64,000 nt of DNA from positions 148,295,379-148,359,378 of the forward strand of contig CP136063.1 in NCBI GenBank assembly GCA_032622095.1, written 5' to 3'. Below the pieces are notes generated by a model. It was not told the DNA's origin and did not search any database. It worked only from the letters and a program-made list of their open reading frames with translations. Of the stretch, positions 35,123-45,620 are shown one piece after another (position 1 is the first letter of the stretch; each line of letters opens with the position of its first letter). Position numbers and translations under genes: made by a program. Origin of the DNA: Siphonodentalium dalli (lineage: Eukaryota; Mollusca; Scaphopoda; Gadilida; Siphonodentaliidae).

Positions 35123-35315
35123 TTTATGTAGTCCCGTTTACAGTATGTCTTCCCTTCCCTCACGAAGCACGTACATGACTCGTCCAGGAATTCACTACAC
35201 TCTGTGCACTTGAGACACGATGCGTGCCACTCGAGGTCAGGGGCCACACGTAGAATAAACTGATCCGTGATCTGCGATCCACAACCAACGCAGTAAGAAC
35301 CACCACGTTTCTTCT
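35123..35315 (-). CDS. Isl: Islet exon 2: LIM domain 1
   Basis: The 193-base exon encodes the first LIM zinc-binding domain, residues about 17-70 of the assembled protein. All eight expected ligands are visible: C17, C20, H39, C42, C45, C48, C67 and D70. Landmarks are [16 protein letters not shown] and CKRDYIK, nearly identical to other Islet proteins. The acceptor is a pyrimidine tract ending in CAG (AG at 35317-35316). The donor GTGAGT begins at 35122. It starts in phase 1 and ends in phase 2, so the final AA joins the G opening the next exon to make Lys in DYIKLFG. LIM domains of this family bind the cofactor Ldb/NLI and other LIM-homeodomain partners. A GAACC-rich inverted-repeat element lies about 70 bases upstream in intron 1. 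Identification as Islet is secure. Confidence 0.96.
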
Positions 35316-35384
35316 CTGGAAGACATAAAGACAATGGATGAACCTAACTGTCTGCTAAACGTATCCCTATATATTGCGTACACA

Positions 35385-35670
35385 CAGACAAAAAATGGTT
35401 CCAATGTGTGTCCCAGTAGGAGAACCAAACGAAGTACCCAACATAACATACATGTTTTTGGTTCTGAAGAACCAACTGAAGAACCAAACATACATGATTT
35501 GGCCACCAAAAAAAAAACCAAATTCCACATGGAGCCAAACTTGTTCTAAATTTTGTCCCGAGGGGAGAACAAATATGAGCTGTTTTGTTCCCTATCTGGT
35601 TCTCCGGATAGTGTCAGCAAATGGAACCAAATAGTACCTTTGGGTTCCCCATTTGGTTCACTAAGTGCCT
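35385..35670. repeat. GAACC-rich inverted-repeat element
   Basis: Outer parts are imperfect inverted repeats: AATGGTTCCAATGTGTGTCC..GGAGAACCAAAC on the left against the complement of CTGGTTCTCCGGATAGTGTC..GGAACCAAATAGTACC on the right. The interior has more GGTTC/GAACC motifs in both directions. It lies about 70 bases before the LIM1 exon acceptor. It resembles a MITE, but no target duplication is clear. Confidence 0.6.
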
Positions 35671-36497
35671 TCCAGGAAACAATGATTAGTCCTGTGTGCA
35701 AACATTATGGTGTGTTCTTATGTTACATTTGAAAGCATGCACGTTTGAGGTGTCGTAGTTTCGGAATGTTCTGTTGGTTCGTAAATATGTTATTTATTTA
35801 AAATTGATATCACACCATGTTGGTTCACCACATTCTTATGTCTCAAGGAAATGTGGAATTATATTTATAAAGTTAGTGTTCCATACATTGGTCCTCCTAT
35901 CTGTGATATGAGAAATAGAGTTATTCCCGCCAGAAATCCAATGATTTTAGTCTAAATATGACTGTAAAAAGGTCTAGACATGTGTGCATTGGTATTTCAA
36001 AGGAATGACACTTGATCTAGTTTTCCCGAAATCATATTAACCCCAAACGTGTGGACCGATTGTTAAATTTTAGACTAGGATATTTAAGCTAGGTCGTCGA
36101 TAAAACATTTTACACTGCAATCGTTTAGGCCGCGTCAACAGTATGGCAATATTGTTTGACATTATACACGTATTCGAAGGCAAATGTCAGAATGCCGTTA
36201 TACAGAAATTTTAATTATCACGTCGGTATATATCTTATAAAGATACAATTTATATTCTGGCACCGTATATTTTCTATGACGATATACCTGCAAAATATAC
36301 CAACAATTTCAAATTTATGGCACATTATATATATGTACATGTTGTAAGTCTCTAGTGTATATATTAAATGTATATTATTATATTAAATATATATATATAT
36401 ATATATAGTTTTAGTCATTTTGAGCATATTCTCAATTCAGCACAGATACCTGATGTTAGTTAGTGTTTTGATATATGCCCAACTTCTATATATTATA

Positions 36498-36690
36498 GGC
36501 TCCCGGTGCGAGCACCATTGCATTCCCAACGGGTCTATCAAGGTTACTGTACCCCTTGGTCACCAAGGGGCAGATAAACGTAGATAGACCCGTCCCTATA
36601 CGGGCAAACGCCCATTGCTAGAGTCGGGGCACACCATGCCTTCCGATCCCTCCCAGGTCAAGTGGTCCCTTCAGCTGCCGACTAAAACCA
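36498..36690. other. Multi-hairpin GC-richer segment in intron 1
   Basis: In an AT-rich setting this segment can form an outer stem (ACGGGTCTATC at 36529-36539 with GATAGACCCGT at 36583-36593) enclosing CCCCTTGGT/ACCAAGGGG (36552-36570). A small GGGC-AAAC-GCCC hairpin follows, then AGTCGG (36622) pairing with CCGACT (36678). No tRNA A/B boxes are complete. It could be a structured RNA, a SINE-like remnant or chance; I cannot tell which strand matters. Confidence 0.4.
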
Positions 36691-37149
36691 GACAAATGTG
36701 CCAGTGCATGTATGGAAGCGACATTAGGGGCTATTTTATAATTGTGTGAGGTTTGTCGACCGACCGGTTATAGTGTAAACATATTTTATTGCAATGTAAG
36801 GTTGTTGCAAATTCAGCTCTGTGTGCACCCAAGCCCATACATTGGGCATGTGATTATGCTATCATCTAAAGCGCATCTGTATATATAGCTAATCGACTGA
36901 AATCACGTTTCATCATTCAAGCAATCTATCTCATCGAATAAATACCGCGACATGACCTTTTGAAGGCCTGCATCCGATGAGATGCTCTTGTAACTATAGG
37001 CTATATATATATACATCACTTCACTATAATGCTTTAACAATCGATATTGCATAACAACTATGTCAATAAAAGTTAGTGCAATTCGTGTATTTCTTTAAAG
37101 ATGCCATTGAACTATTTTGAAATTGATTCATATAAGTGCATGGCCCTGG

Positions 37150-37263
37150 TTGTGTATACATGCAGTACTAGCAGTAGTATACTCGTCGGTTGATAACACA
37201 AGTACAGATAATCGCGATCGTGAATAATGACTATGCTACTGAACTAACATGTTATTATTTATA
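37150..37263 (+). repeat. 105-bp duplicated segment, copy 2
   Basis: Direct repeat of 31438-31542 with about a dozen differences including a 9-base insertion. The two copies lie in introns 1 and 2, either side of the LIM1 exon. Confidence 0.88.
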
Positions 37264-39914
37264 TTTCCCGAAGATTGTTACAAGACTGGTGTATATGAAC
37301 AAAACCTAATGAACAAAACGACATTGGTTTTGAAGATTTGGTTTTTATCAAAACCAATTTATATTGGTTTTGATACAAATCAAAATGGGTTGCATATATA
37401 TATGTGACAAGGTTCAAACCCCATTTTGGTTTCGTTTGAAATCAATATTTTAAGAGTGCATGGTGCTGTGGAAAAGTTGTCAAATAAATAAGTGGTCTGA
37501 TTTTTAAAGCTGTTTCCATACAGCAATAGCATTGTTTGCAATCCGCACAACCGAAGTGACAATATACTATTAAGATCTAATTGCATTGCTGTGGCCACCA
37601 TTGTTCGGTATATAAGAGTAACTATGTCAATTATATTTAAAGGTGCTTCGAAACTATTTGGAAGAATGTATGTTTATACAGTATATAGTTTTCATTTTAT
37701 ATTATTATATCATATAACACTGCGCATATTGTGGGTGGACATTGCCGTATCATTCAATTAGCCGCAAATATATCCCATGCTCTATATATACTTTCCCAGA
37801 GGTTCAATATGTTGATATCCCCGTTACCGGTAATTTCAGTATTTAAGAAATGAATCTAGTTTGAATGTGTTTATTGAAGGGCGTAGCCGTTGGGCTCACC
37901 AACAGTTACTGTGCATCATATATAGTGAATGCTCAAATGGGCATGCCGCCATACCCTCAATAAAACACACTCAAAATGCATTCATTTCTTATATTTATAT
38001 AGCTTTTCACTTTTCAGATATACATTAAACTCCGCTGAATCATTTTCCTCAAATATGTTTTTAGTTTGGATATTGTACTATGCCGCACCGTAAGTTAGCC
38101 CAGTAGATTCTACCTGTGAATAATCGAATCGTTTTGTCAATATGGCGCACTTAAACAACACGTCTATCTATTCTATAGACTGCGTTTAGTCATCTGCGTC
38201 AAGCAGATCGTGTTATGTTATTTTTTATTGGGATATAAAACGCATGCCAAAATGGCAGTTGACCAATCGCTGAACAGGATTTAGTGTAACACACATGGGG
38301 ACTATATGTAAATATAGAGTTATATATGATTGTAGATGTCAACCGAGCTATATATAGCCGAATAAGCGGACAGCATTATTTGGATCGGAACCCGATTCAA
38401 CTCAAGCGATAAAACAATGATTTTGTTTCATATATACATGTAACATGGCGCAATTGAGAAAGATGGAATAAAACAAGTGTTCATGGCATCTCTGAATAAC
38501 TTTTCGCCCAATATTAAATATATTACGTATAAACTGCGTAGCGTTATATGCATACACTTATAGAGCTAATCACCACAGAGTCAGATAACTCTATTTAATA
38601 GGGTGTATCCGTCTGATGTATAAATGTCAAGTATGATATGACCTCTACCACCAGGGATCACTGGAGTAAGAACATTGTGAATAGGAACTCGGTTCGTTCA
38701 CTATACTCCTGAGAGTGTTTAACTGTGTTTTCCGGTGCGTGGTTCCATTGTGGTTTTCCCACTGGCGTCTTGAACATACTTGCATGGAATGTGCCATCCA
38801 TAAAATCAGATAGATATATATAAATGCATCTGAATTAAATATCAACGAAGAAGACATTTCTCTTTGATTGAGCATGGTCAGGTGTCAAATGCCTCAAGTG
38901 TACAAGTGGTCGTAAAATCTTAAACTATGAGATTTTAAATCGCTCGCCATTGACTCAAATCACGGTTCAGTCACTCGGCACGTGTTCCTGCTGTGGCCAT
39001 TTATTCCCAATTTCACAATTCACACAAACAAATGACATTGGCGAGTGTTGCAGTCATCCTTCGATGTATGATTGATTCGGACGTGTTCGACCTAAACAAT
39101 ATTTGTAGTTTTTTGTCGATCTATTATCTGTTTTCTTGACATGACCATTGTGGTGCTCCGTTAGGGGCATGTTGAAATTGCTACACAAGATGTGATCTGT
39201 GCTAAATATGTTCAAGGCAAATGAAAAATCTTCTTTCTTTTTTTTTGCTTCATTTTAGCCAACAGCTTAACTGTTTGTTTTTTATCACCAACTTATTTAT
39301 TAACAGTGACTTAAACTGACTTTATCAATATAAGCATGTAAAAATACGGAGTTGTCTGACCTAAGAGTAGACTTATGCCTGCGTTATTTCGTTGAATGGC
39401 GCGGCCCAAAGTGAAAATACATTACCACGACAAATAGGCTTGTTTTGAACCTATTGCTAAAATAGTGCCATATTGGACTTATTTCTTGATTAAATACGTT
39501 CATTATGAACCTATTTCGACCTCCAAATAGTTACATTATATAGTAAGGTTGTGATCCAGGAGAACAAGCTCGTTAGAACTGGTTGCTGTCCATTAAATTG
39601 TCAAATTTATTGTTTGGATTATATATATATTCATGCACACGAATATCAGCGTTATGCCCATTGGTATTCCATACAAATAGAAGTTGCTGCGCATAATGTT
39701 AGATGATTCTATGCTATTGTATCTAAAAGCCAATATTCCCAAAAAAACGCATTGAGGGGGGCATGTTATCTCTCACTATAGTTATGAATAGGTGCGTGTT
39801 TCCCGCGATCACTTGGCATCGCGCCAACAAAATGACCGCGCGTCTTTATATTGATTAAGGTGGATTAATACTATTTCGAAAAGCCGCGCATGACATCAAC
39901 ACCAGACAATGCAA

Positions 39915-40320
39915 AATGATTGCCTTGTTAAATTAAAGTTAAATTATTGTCCAAATTCATTGCACTGACGAAAATAGACACAACGACAAAGATGCAAATT
40001 TGGGGAATATATATGCCGTCGCCAGCCAGAGCGTGCAATACAATCGTATACGGTTGTGACGCATCTCAGCCAACGCTGTAAATGTATGCATTTTGCAACC
40101 TCTTTTAAGGATTTTTATTTGTTAAAAAGGCATAAAGCTCTAGTTTTTTCATGTGATATTCAAGATCTTCCACTCGTTATGTTGGGATATATATAAGATT
40201 TTATGAAACTCCTTTCATAAATTTTACGACTGTGAAACATATTTATCAAACTCGTTTCATAATATCTTATATCCCAAAATAAGTCTTTGGAGATCCTCTC
40301 TCTATATATATAATAGACGC
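39915..40320 (+). mobile_element. Fold-back repeat family C, copy 2 (inverted)
   Basis: The copy has the same layout as 26150-26545 in reverse. The hairpin part (40160-40300) is more degraded, and the adjoining segment has the CGTATACGGTTGTGACGC and AAAAGGCATAAAGCTCTAG blocks. Frames are broken by stops and shifts, so it is not an active gene. It sits in intron 1 while its partner is in intron 3, on opposite sides of the two LIM exons. Confidence 0.75.
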
Positions 40321-40843
40321 ACAATATAAACATGTTGAATGGTTATGGTTCTGTGATTTATGTGAATTGACTTCGACAGAATACAATCTTGGTACAACCA
40401 ACCAGTTCGTTGTCGTGAATACATGGCCGGAAGAATATAAATGATCTGCTGCTTATACACAACACTACGCCTTGCATGGATTGACTCAACCTCGACTGTA
40501 AGACCACCACGTGCTTCCTATATGTGAACTCACGAATGACATGTCTAATGCACCGTGTGCACCAAGACGGGTAAACACTCCCAGATGAATAATATTTGGA
40601 GAAATTCTGGGAGGCATTACGATCTATACAACACCGAGATGCTTTCGAACACTGAAGCCGTAGATGTACAGTGTCTCTGTTGAAGAGTTCTTTGGCTATA
40701 TACATCCGCATGCAGTCCGCGTCATTTGAACATCTGCAAATCTGCATGCTTTGGTAATTTGGAAACAGCAAACGCGTTCGTGTTCAGGCCATAGACGTCA
40801 CATCCGATTTTACATACATTTAGCCAAAATGTCTGCTTATATA

Positions 40844-41056
40844 CAGTAATTCCCAAAGTAATTGACCACTTAACCACAGCAGAATTATGGGTAATTTTTC
40901 AGGATTTAGTCGGAAATATGGCTTGTTGCCATTCATCGGAAAGCTCTCGTCGAGAGCTTTCCTATGAATGGCAACAAGCCATATTTCCGACTAAATCCTG
41001 AAAAATTACCCATAATTCTGATGTGGTTAAGTGGTCAATTACTTTGGGTATTACTG
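40844..41056. mobile_element. Tc1/mariner-type palindromic MITE
   Basis: The ends CAGTAATTCCCAAAGTAATT and, inverted, CAGTAATACCCAAAGTAATT are flanked by TA on both sides, as for Tc1/mariner insertions. The whole 213 bp is almost one palindrome with arms of about 100 bases meeting at AGCTCTCGTCGAGAGCT. There is no coding capacity. A left-arm-only relative lies at 56243-56330. Confidence 0.85.
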
Positions 41057-42445
41057 TATCAGGCGAATAAAACATGAACATCAATGGCAATCAACTTTAT
41101 TCGCAATAGAGCTATACACCACGAAGACCCCCACGAGAACACGAAAACTCAAATTGTCATCACTCTTTTGTCACCAATATAGTTCGACAAATAGGTCAAA
41201 TACTTGCATGCTGACTTTATATTATTTTAATTAGAGCCATGGCGTTAAGAAAGCATTAAATAACGGTGTCCCTTGTTAGACTATTCCTAATATTGCAAAA
41301 ATTAAAGAGCGTTTATCTCAATTCTGTGCAAAAACAAATTGAAAAACCCTGGAAAATTGCTGAGGATTGGGCAAGTTTTTAGGCTATATAAGTTATGTAC
41401 ACCTCGAGTAATGGTCGATCTATATGTTATCCCTCCATCTAAATTACGTAGAACATAATGTGCATGTATGTGACTATAGAGGGTTGCCTTGACACATTTC
41501 CAACAACTGAACCCCACCTTGAATCCGACCAATCCATTGTACCCACACAATAGTTGGAAACTTGGAATTGTCGAACTGGTATATATTTAGCTTTTCAACT
41601 GTTTTGGAATTCCCGTATCCTGAAGTTTTTTTCCTGACCCCCCCCCCCTTCCCCCGACTGGAGTGTTAAATACCAATCAGTGGGAACAAGTTCAACCTAT
41701 ATGTGGCGTAAAATTTCCAACTATGTGTTTGCTAGGCATGAAATTTCCACCCGTACATACTTTTTTGACCCACGTACCCTGTAATGTCGCCACGTACCCT
41801 GTAATGGTGAGATTCAAATGAGCCTCGTCCGTTTAATCTTGCCATATATATGATGGCTAACAATCCGCATAATTATGTCAGTTGTGCCGTCGCTAACACC
41901 GTAAACCGTGATGCCCGTGAATTTCATACCCAGTTTATCTTTCATAATGTAGCACATTGTAACCTTCGGCAAGACAAAAACATGTTGGAAAATTTGCAAG
42001 GAACATTTTCCCCAATGTATGAACGAAGCCTAAGCCTATATTGAACCAATGCATGGATATCTCATTGATGCTGCCTCCGTGAGACCCACATGTACAACCT
42101 ATATAAATCACTATAAAATGACACACTAGCTATATATATATATAGTCTAATTGTTGCAGATATCGACTTGACCGACATTGATGACTCACAGATTCACATA
42201 TTATTGTTGGATATACAATTGTCCGGAAGCAATACAAGATCTATGAAAGACTGACTTCGACTTCGTGAAGAATCATCCCAAGGGTGTCCCGAGATCTGTC
42301 TCAATGCACCGGCCTTCAAGACACTAATTCAAGACACAATTCATCATGTTTACTCTACCTGAGACACTGAACGAATTGCTAAGCATGTCTTGAAACATGA
42401 GTTATGTTGTCTTAGCGCATAAACATTGAATCAACTCATGTACAA

Positions 42446-42830
42446 TGCACCTGGGTAAATACACACTAGTAAAATGGGACCAAGACCCCTTTTCTATCTA
42501 TCTGTACCAAGACAACCACGAAACACCAGGACACCTTATACCCGGTGTGTACCTGGGTAAAAACCCTGATGTACCCAGCTGATTTGGACACACGCACGTG
42601 TATCCACCCTGGTGTCCTGACACTCATTCCACTCACGATAAACTCATGTGTACACTTGTGTACAATTTTTCCACCGTGGTATTTCGACCTTGGTGTAACT
42701 CTGTTATTTCACCCAGGTCCATCCCAGTGCAATCAACATGGTGAATCAGGGTTACCGCTGGATTTTTATCCAGAAAGGAACACCAGGGTATACCAGGATG
42801 GTGGAACCAGGATATACCAGTGGAGATAAT
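42446..42830. repeat. CCAGG/CCTGG motif-dense segment
   Basis: CACCTGGGTAAA, GTACCTGGGTAAA, CACCCAGG, ACCAGGGTATACC and ACCAGGATATACC recur in both orientations over about 380 bases. It looks like a diverged repetitive element with internal inverted motifs. Class and ends are unknown. Confidence 0.4.
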
Positions 42831-43541
42831 AGGCTAGGTGGGAAGTTTAAATCAAAGTTTATGCCATGTTGTCGTTTTTTGTTTGTTGAAAATGCCAATC
42901 TGAGTGGTTGGTTTGTTACCAGTGCTAAGGTGTATGATGAACAACAGGGTACAACCTTCGCATGTAGAACTACAAAGTACATACATTGTGATTGGTGGGT
43001 GCCGGATAATTAAAATTAATGAGAAATTATTTTTAGTATTGTACTTGTTTTTTGTTAGAACATACAGTGAAAATTAAAATGTAATATAAACCTTATATAG
43101 AAACATGCATATTGGTTTTATTTTATATATTATGATTCCTTCTGGGTGTTCATATGCAGGGCCAATAACCTACGTCACGAATGTGACATCTAAACTGTCG
43201 CTTCACACGTTCCGATAGCTGCTGTCTTGAACTCCTGCTGTGCATGCTTGGGCTAGATTTTTGTTACAGGAGTCATTGTAGTTTCGAGTGAAAGGAGAAT
43301 GTGAATTTTACGAACATCTAAACATTTAAACAAATTTATAAAATGAAAACCGCTTTGGGGCAGAGACTTGATTTGTGATGTGTGTTCATGACACTGCACC
43401 ATCTTCGCTAAGCTAATTATCTGTTCTGTAGCCATCTATATCTTGCATCACATACTGGAAAATACGTTGGGTGATGCATATATATGTAAAAGTCATGTCC
43501 GCATGTATATAAGTGTCGGTTACATTCAATGTTACTTCGTT

Positions 43542-43707
43542 TTAAAGGGGTACTGTACACTAAATCCGGACATTTATGGGACCATCTCATTTTATACTCA
43601 ACAGAATATATGCAAGAAATTCATTCATTTGTAGCATATATTTTATGTTGAGTATAAAAGGAGACGGTCCCATAAATGGCCGGATTTAGTGTACAGTCCC
43701 TCATTAA
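43542..43707. mobile_element. TTAA hairpin element, family D short copy
   Basis: TTAAAGGGGTACTGTACACTAAATCCGG and its near complement (28 bases) bound a 166-bp palindromic element with TTAA at both edges. Inner arms carry TTTTATACTCAACA and its complement. A longer relative lies at 49243-49590. Confidence 0.82.
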
Positions 43708-45390
43708 TCTACGAATGTATTTACGTTGTTTAGAATGCTGCTTATTCCATGTATATATTTTTTGTTCAGTTATACTCTCCTGAATTGGAGGAAATAAAGA
43801 TATATATAATCGACGATATTTTGGTGGTTCGTGTATGAGCATAATAAGATGTCAAATCTTTGTAAATCTATACTACTTTTGGGGGTGTTAAGATATTTTC
43901 AATTTTATTAAATTTTGGATATAAAAACATGCACATACTAGTTTTTATTGAACAACGCATTAATCCGTCATGTTTTATGTAAATTGTGAACAGCGTTTGG
44001 GGTATATCTTGTTCACTCACAATAGTTTTAACCAAAATTAATATTGTGGATTCGAAAACTTGAGAAGTGTAAATAAGAATCAAGGAAATAAATATTTAAT
44101 ATTTTTCGGTCGGATCGGCGCAAATTCGTTCAGAGCACATTGTGAGTTTGCATCATGAGAAAATTATTACAATTGTTTCATGGTCTCATTATTCATAATT
44201 TTGCGACCATACAGATTCCCAAAAATGTCACGCGTCAAGTTCACAAGAATTGCAAAACACACGCGGAAAAAAACAGGACTGCATGGGCTGTCGGAAATAT
44301 ATATTCAACTGAAAAGTCGGAAGATAATTACTCAGATTCACGCCATGATTAGATTGGAACCAATTTTCTGTGACCTAACTAATCGGTTGCCGGAGTTTCC
44401 AGATGCACATTCATTCTAGAAACTATAATCATTGATTACCGGAAACAGGTAAATCGTTCCGCATGCAATCAACCAGTCGCAATTATACTGTCATCGATTT
44501 TACGGTGTCAAATGACGTCTGTGGTCCGTCAGGATTATATTTTTCTAGGCCGCACAAATTCGATATTTTAATCAGACAATTTACGACACATTCTTTCATA
44601 AATGAAGGATAATAAAACATGAACAAAACAGAAATGTATCTGTTATAATTCCATGCAATTGAAAGTTCAAAAACTTGTTCAGCGAAGCACTGATAAATTT
44701 TAGAGCCCCTATTCCAAATTCGCCACACGGATCTATCGATATGAAGTTCACCATGTTAATGGATGTTATTACAAAATTGAGTGCACCCTTAACGTGGCCA
44801 CATTTTACCGAAACTTTTATATTATATATCGAGTGTATCGTATTGCATTCACGATAATAGAAAACTAATTCAATAGTAAACAGAAAGATCGTGAAACTAG
44901 TTTTATGGATAACCCTTCACCAAAAAGCCTTTATTGTACAATCTTTATTTCATTTTGACACTTGTGAATCGTCATTATGCGATTTAGAATGCCTGGTTTT
45001 CGATGAACCCACAGTACACAATGCACCGCAACGTCATATCATAGTATACGGTATGATGTCAAGGATGTCTTGGAAAACAGTCAGTCGAGTTTGAATATGC
45101 CATTAAACCATTAAATAAGAAATTATGAAATTGACAAATTAAATGCATTCTTGCATTTTGAAGTAAAAGACTGTAAAAATTAACCAACAGGTACAAAATA
45201 TTTCCTGATGATATAGGTTAAATTTGATACAAATGTTCATAATATTATTATGCGAGAAGCGGACGGACGTACGTCAGGTGATACACATTCTATAGAGTAA
45301 CTCCCAGGACCACGGGGTACACTTCATTCACTGCCTCGAGGCAAATCGTAATTTGTTTATGACTTATAAACATAAAAGCACATTACTTAC

Positions 45391-45415
45391 TCGAAGGTTG
45401 TGTCTCCGCTGTCAT
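45391..45415 (-). CDS. Isl: Islet LIM-homeodomain factor, exon 1 coding part (start codon)
   Basis: This 25-base segment encodes the N-terminus MTAETQPS plus one base of the next codon, then a consensus donor GTAAGT at 45390-45385. The leftover A joins the AG that opens the exon at 35315 to give Lys, reading MTAETQPSKKKRGG. Vertebrate ISL1 likewise has a very short first coding exon leading into a KKKR run just before LIM1. That phase and sequence agreement is why I chose this start. The base at -3 is G, a fair Kozak context. In-frame sequence upstream was not followed further. Islet proteins are nuclear transcription factors for motor neuron, heart and endocrine fates (family knowledge). The main doubt is that so short an exon was found by eye; an alternative first exon elsewhere in the 10-kb upstream interval is possible. 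Confidence 0.83.
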
Positions 45416-45620
45416 CTCATCGGAATTTAATGGCGAAATTTTTGAAAATTTGAGAAGTATTCCTTAAAACTAAGATTTAATCAACATTGGGAATATCTAT
45501 CCAGTTTTCTAATGTATATTAACGGAGTGGACTCGTTTGTCTGCGTTCGATCTGCGCCGGAGTTGGATCCTCCCACTGCAGTCTGATTGGTTGTGTTCCG
45601 CAGTGAATGGCGTTGCATTC
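45416..45620 (-). promoter_or_regulatory. Isl: Likely Islet promoter and 5' leader
   Basis: Read on the minus strand, this segment leads into the start codon at 45415. It is richer in G and C than its surroundings around 45540-45610 and has a CCAAT box (AACCAATCAG) with its core at 45590-45586, about 175 bases before the ATG. I see no clear TATA box. If transcription starts near 45560, the leader would hold a short upstream frame at 45487-45470 and a two-codon one (ATG AGA TGA) at 45420-45412 whose stop overlaps the main start as ATGA. Transcript data would be needed to place the start site. Confidence 0.45.

Larger units (their letters stand above)
35316..45390 (-). other. Isl: Islet intron 1
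   Basis: A 10.1-kb phase-1 intron, ends GTAAGT...TTCCAG. Long first introns are common in developmental regulators and often hold enhancers (general knowledge). Recognisable contents are the GAACC inverted-repeat element, a multi-hairpin GC-richer segment at 36.5 kb, a duplicated 110-bp segment, a fold-back repeat at 39.9-40.3 kb, a Tc1/mariner-type element, a CCAGG/CCTGG-dense tract and a TTAA hairpin element. 37270-39900 and 43710-45380 show nothing further that I can name. A minus-strand frame at 40771-40358 (137 codons, Cys-rich) is unrecognised. Confidence 0.85.

Noticed and set aside
40358-40771. 137-codon Cys-containing minus-strand frame in intron 1
   Set aside because: No signal peptide, domain or regular cysteine spacing is apparent, and it begins inside a non-coding stretch.
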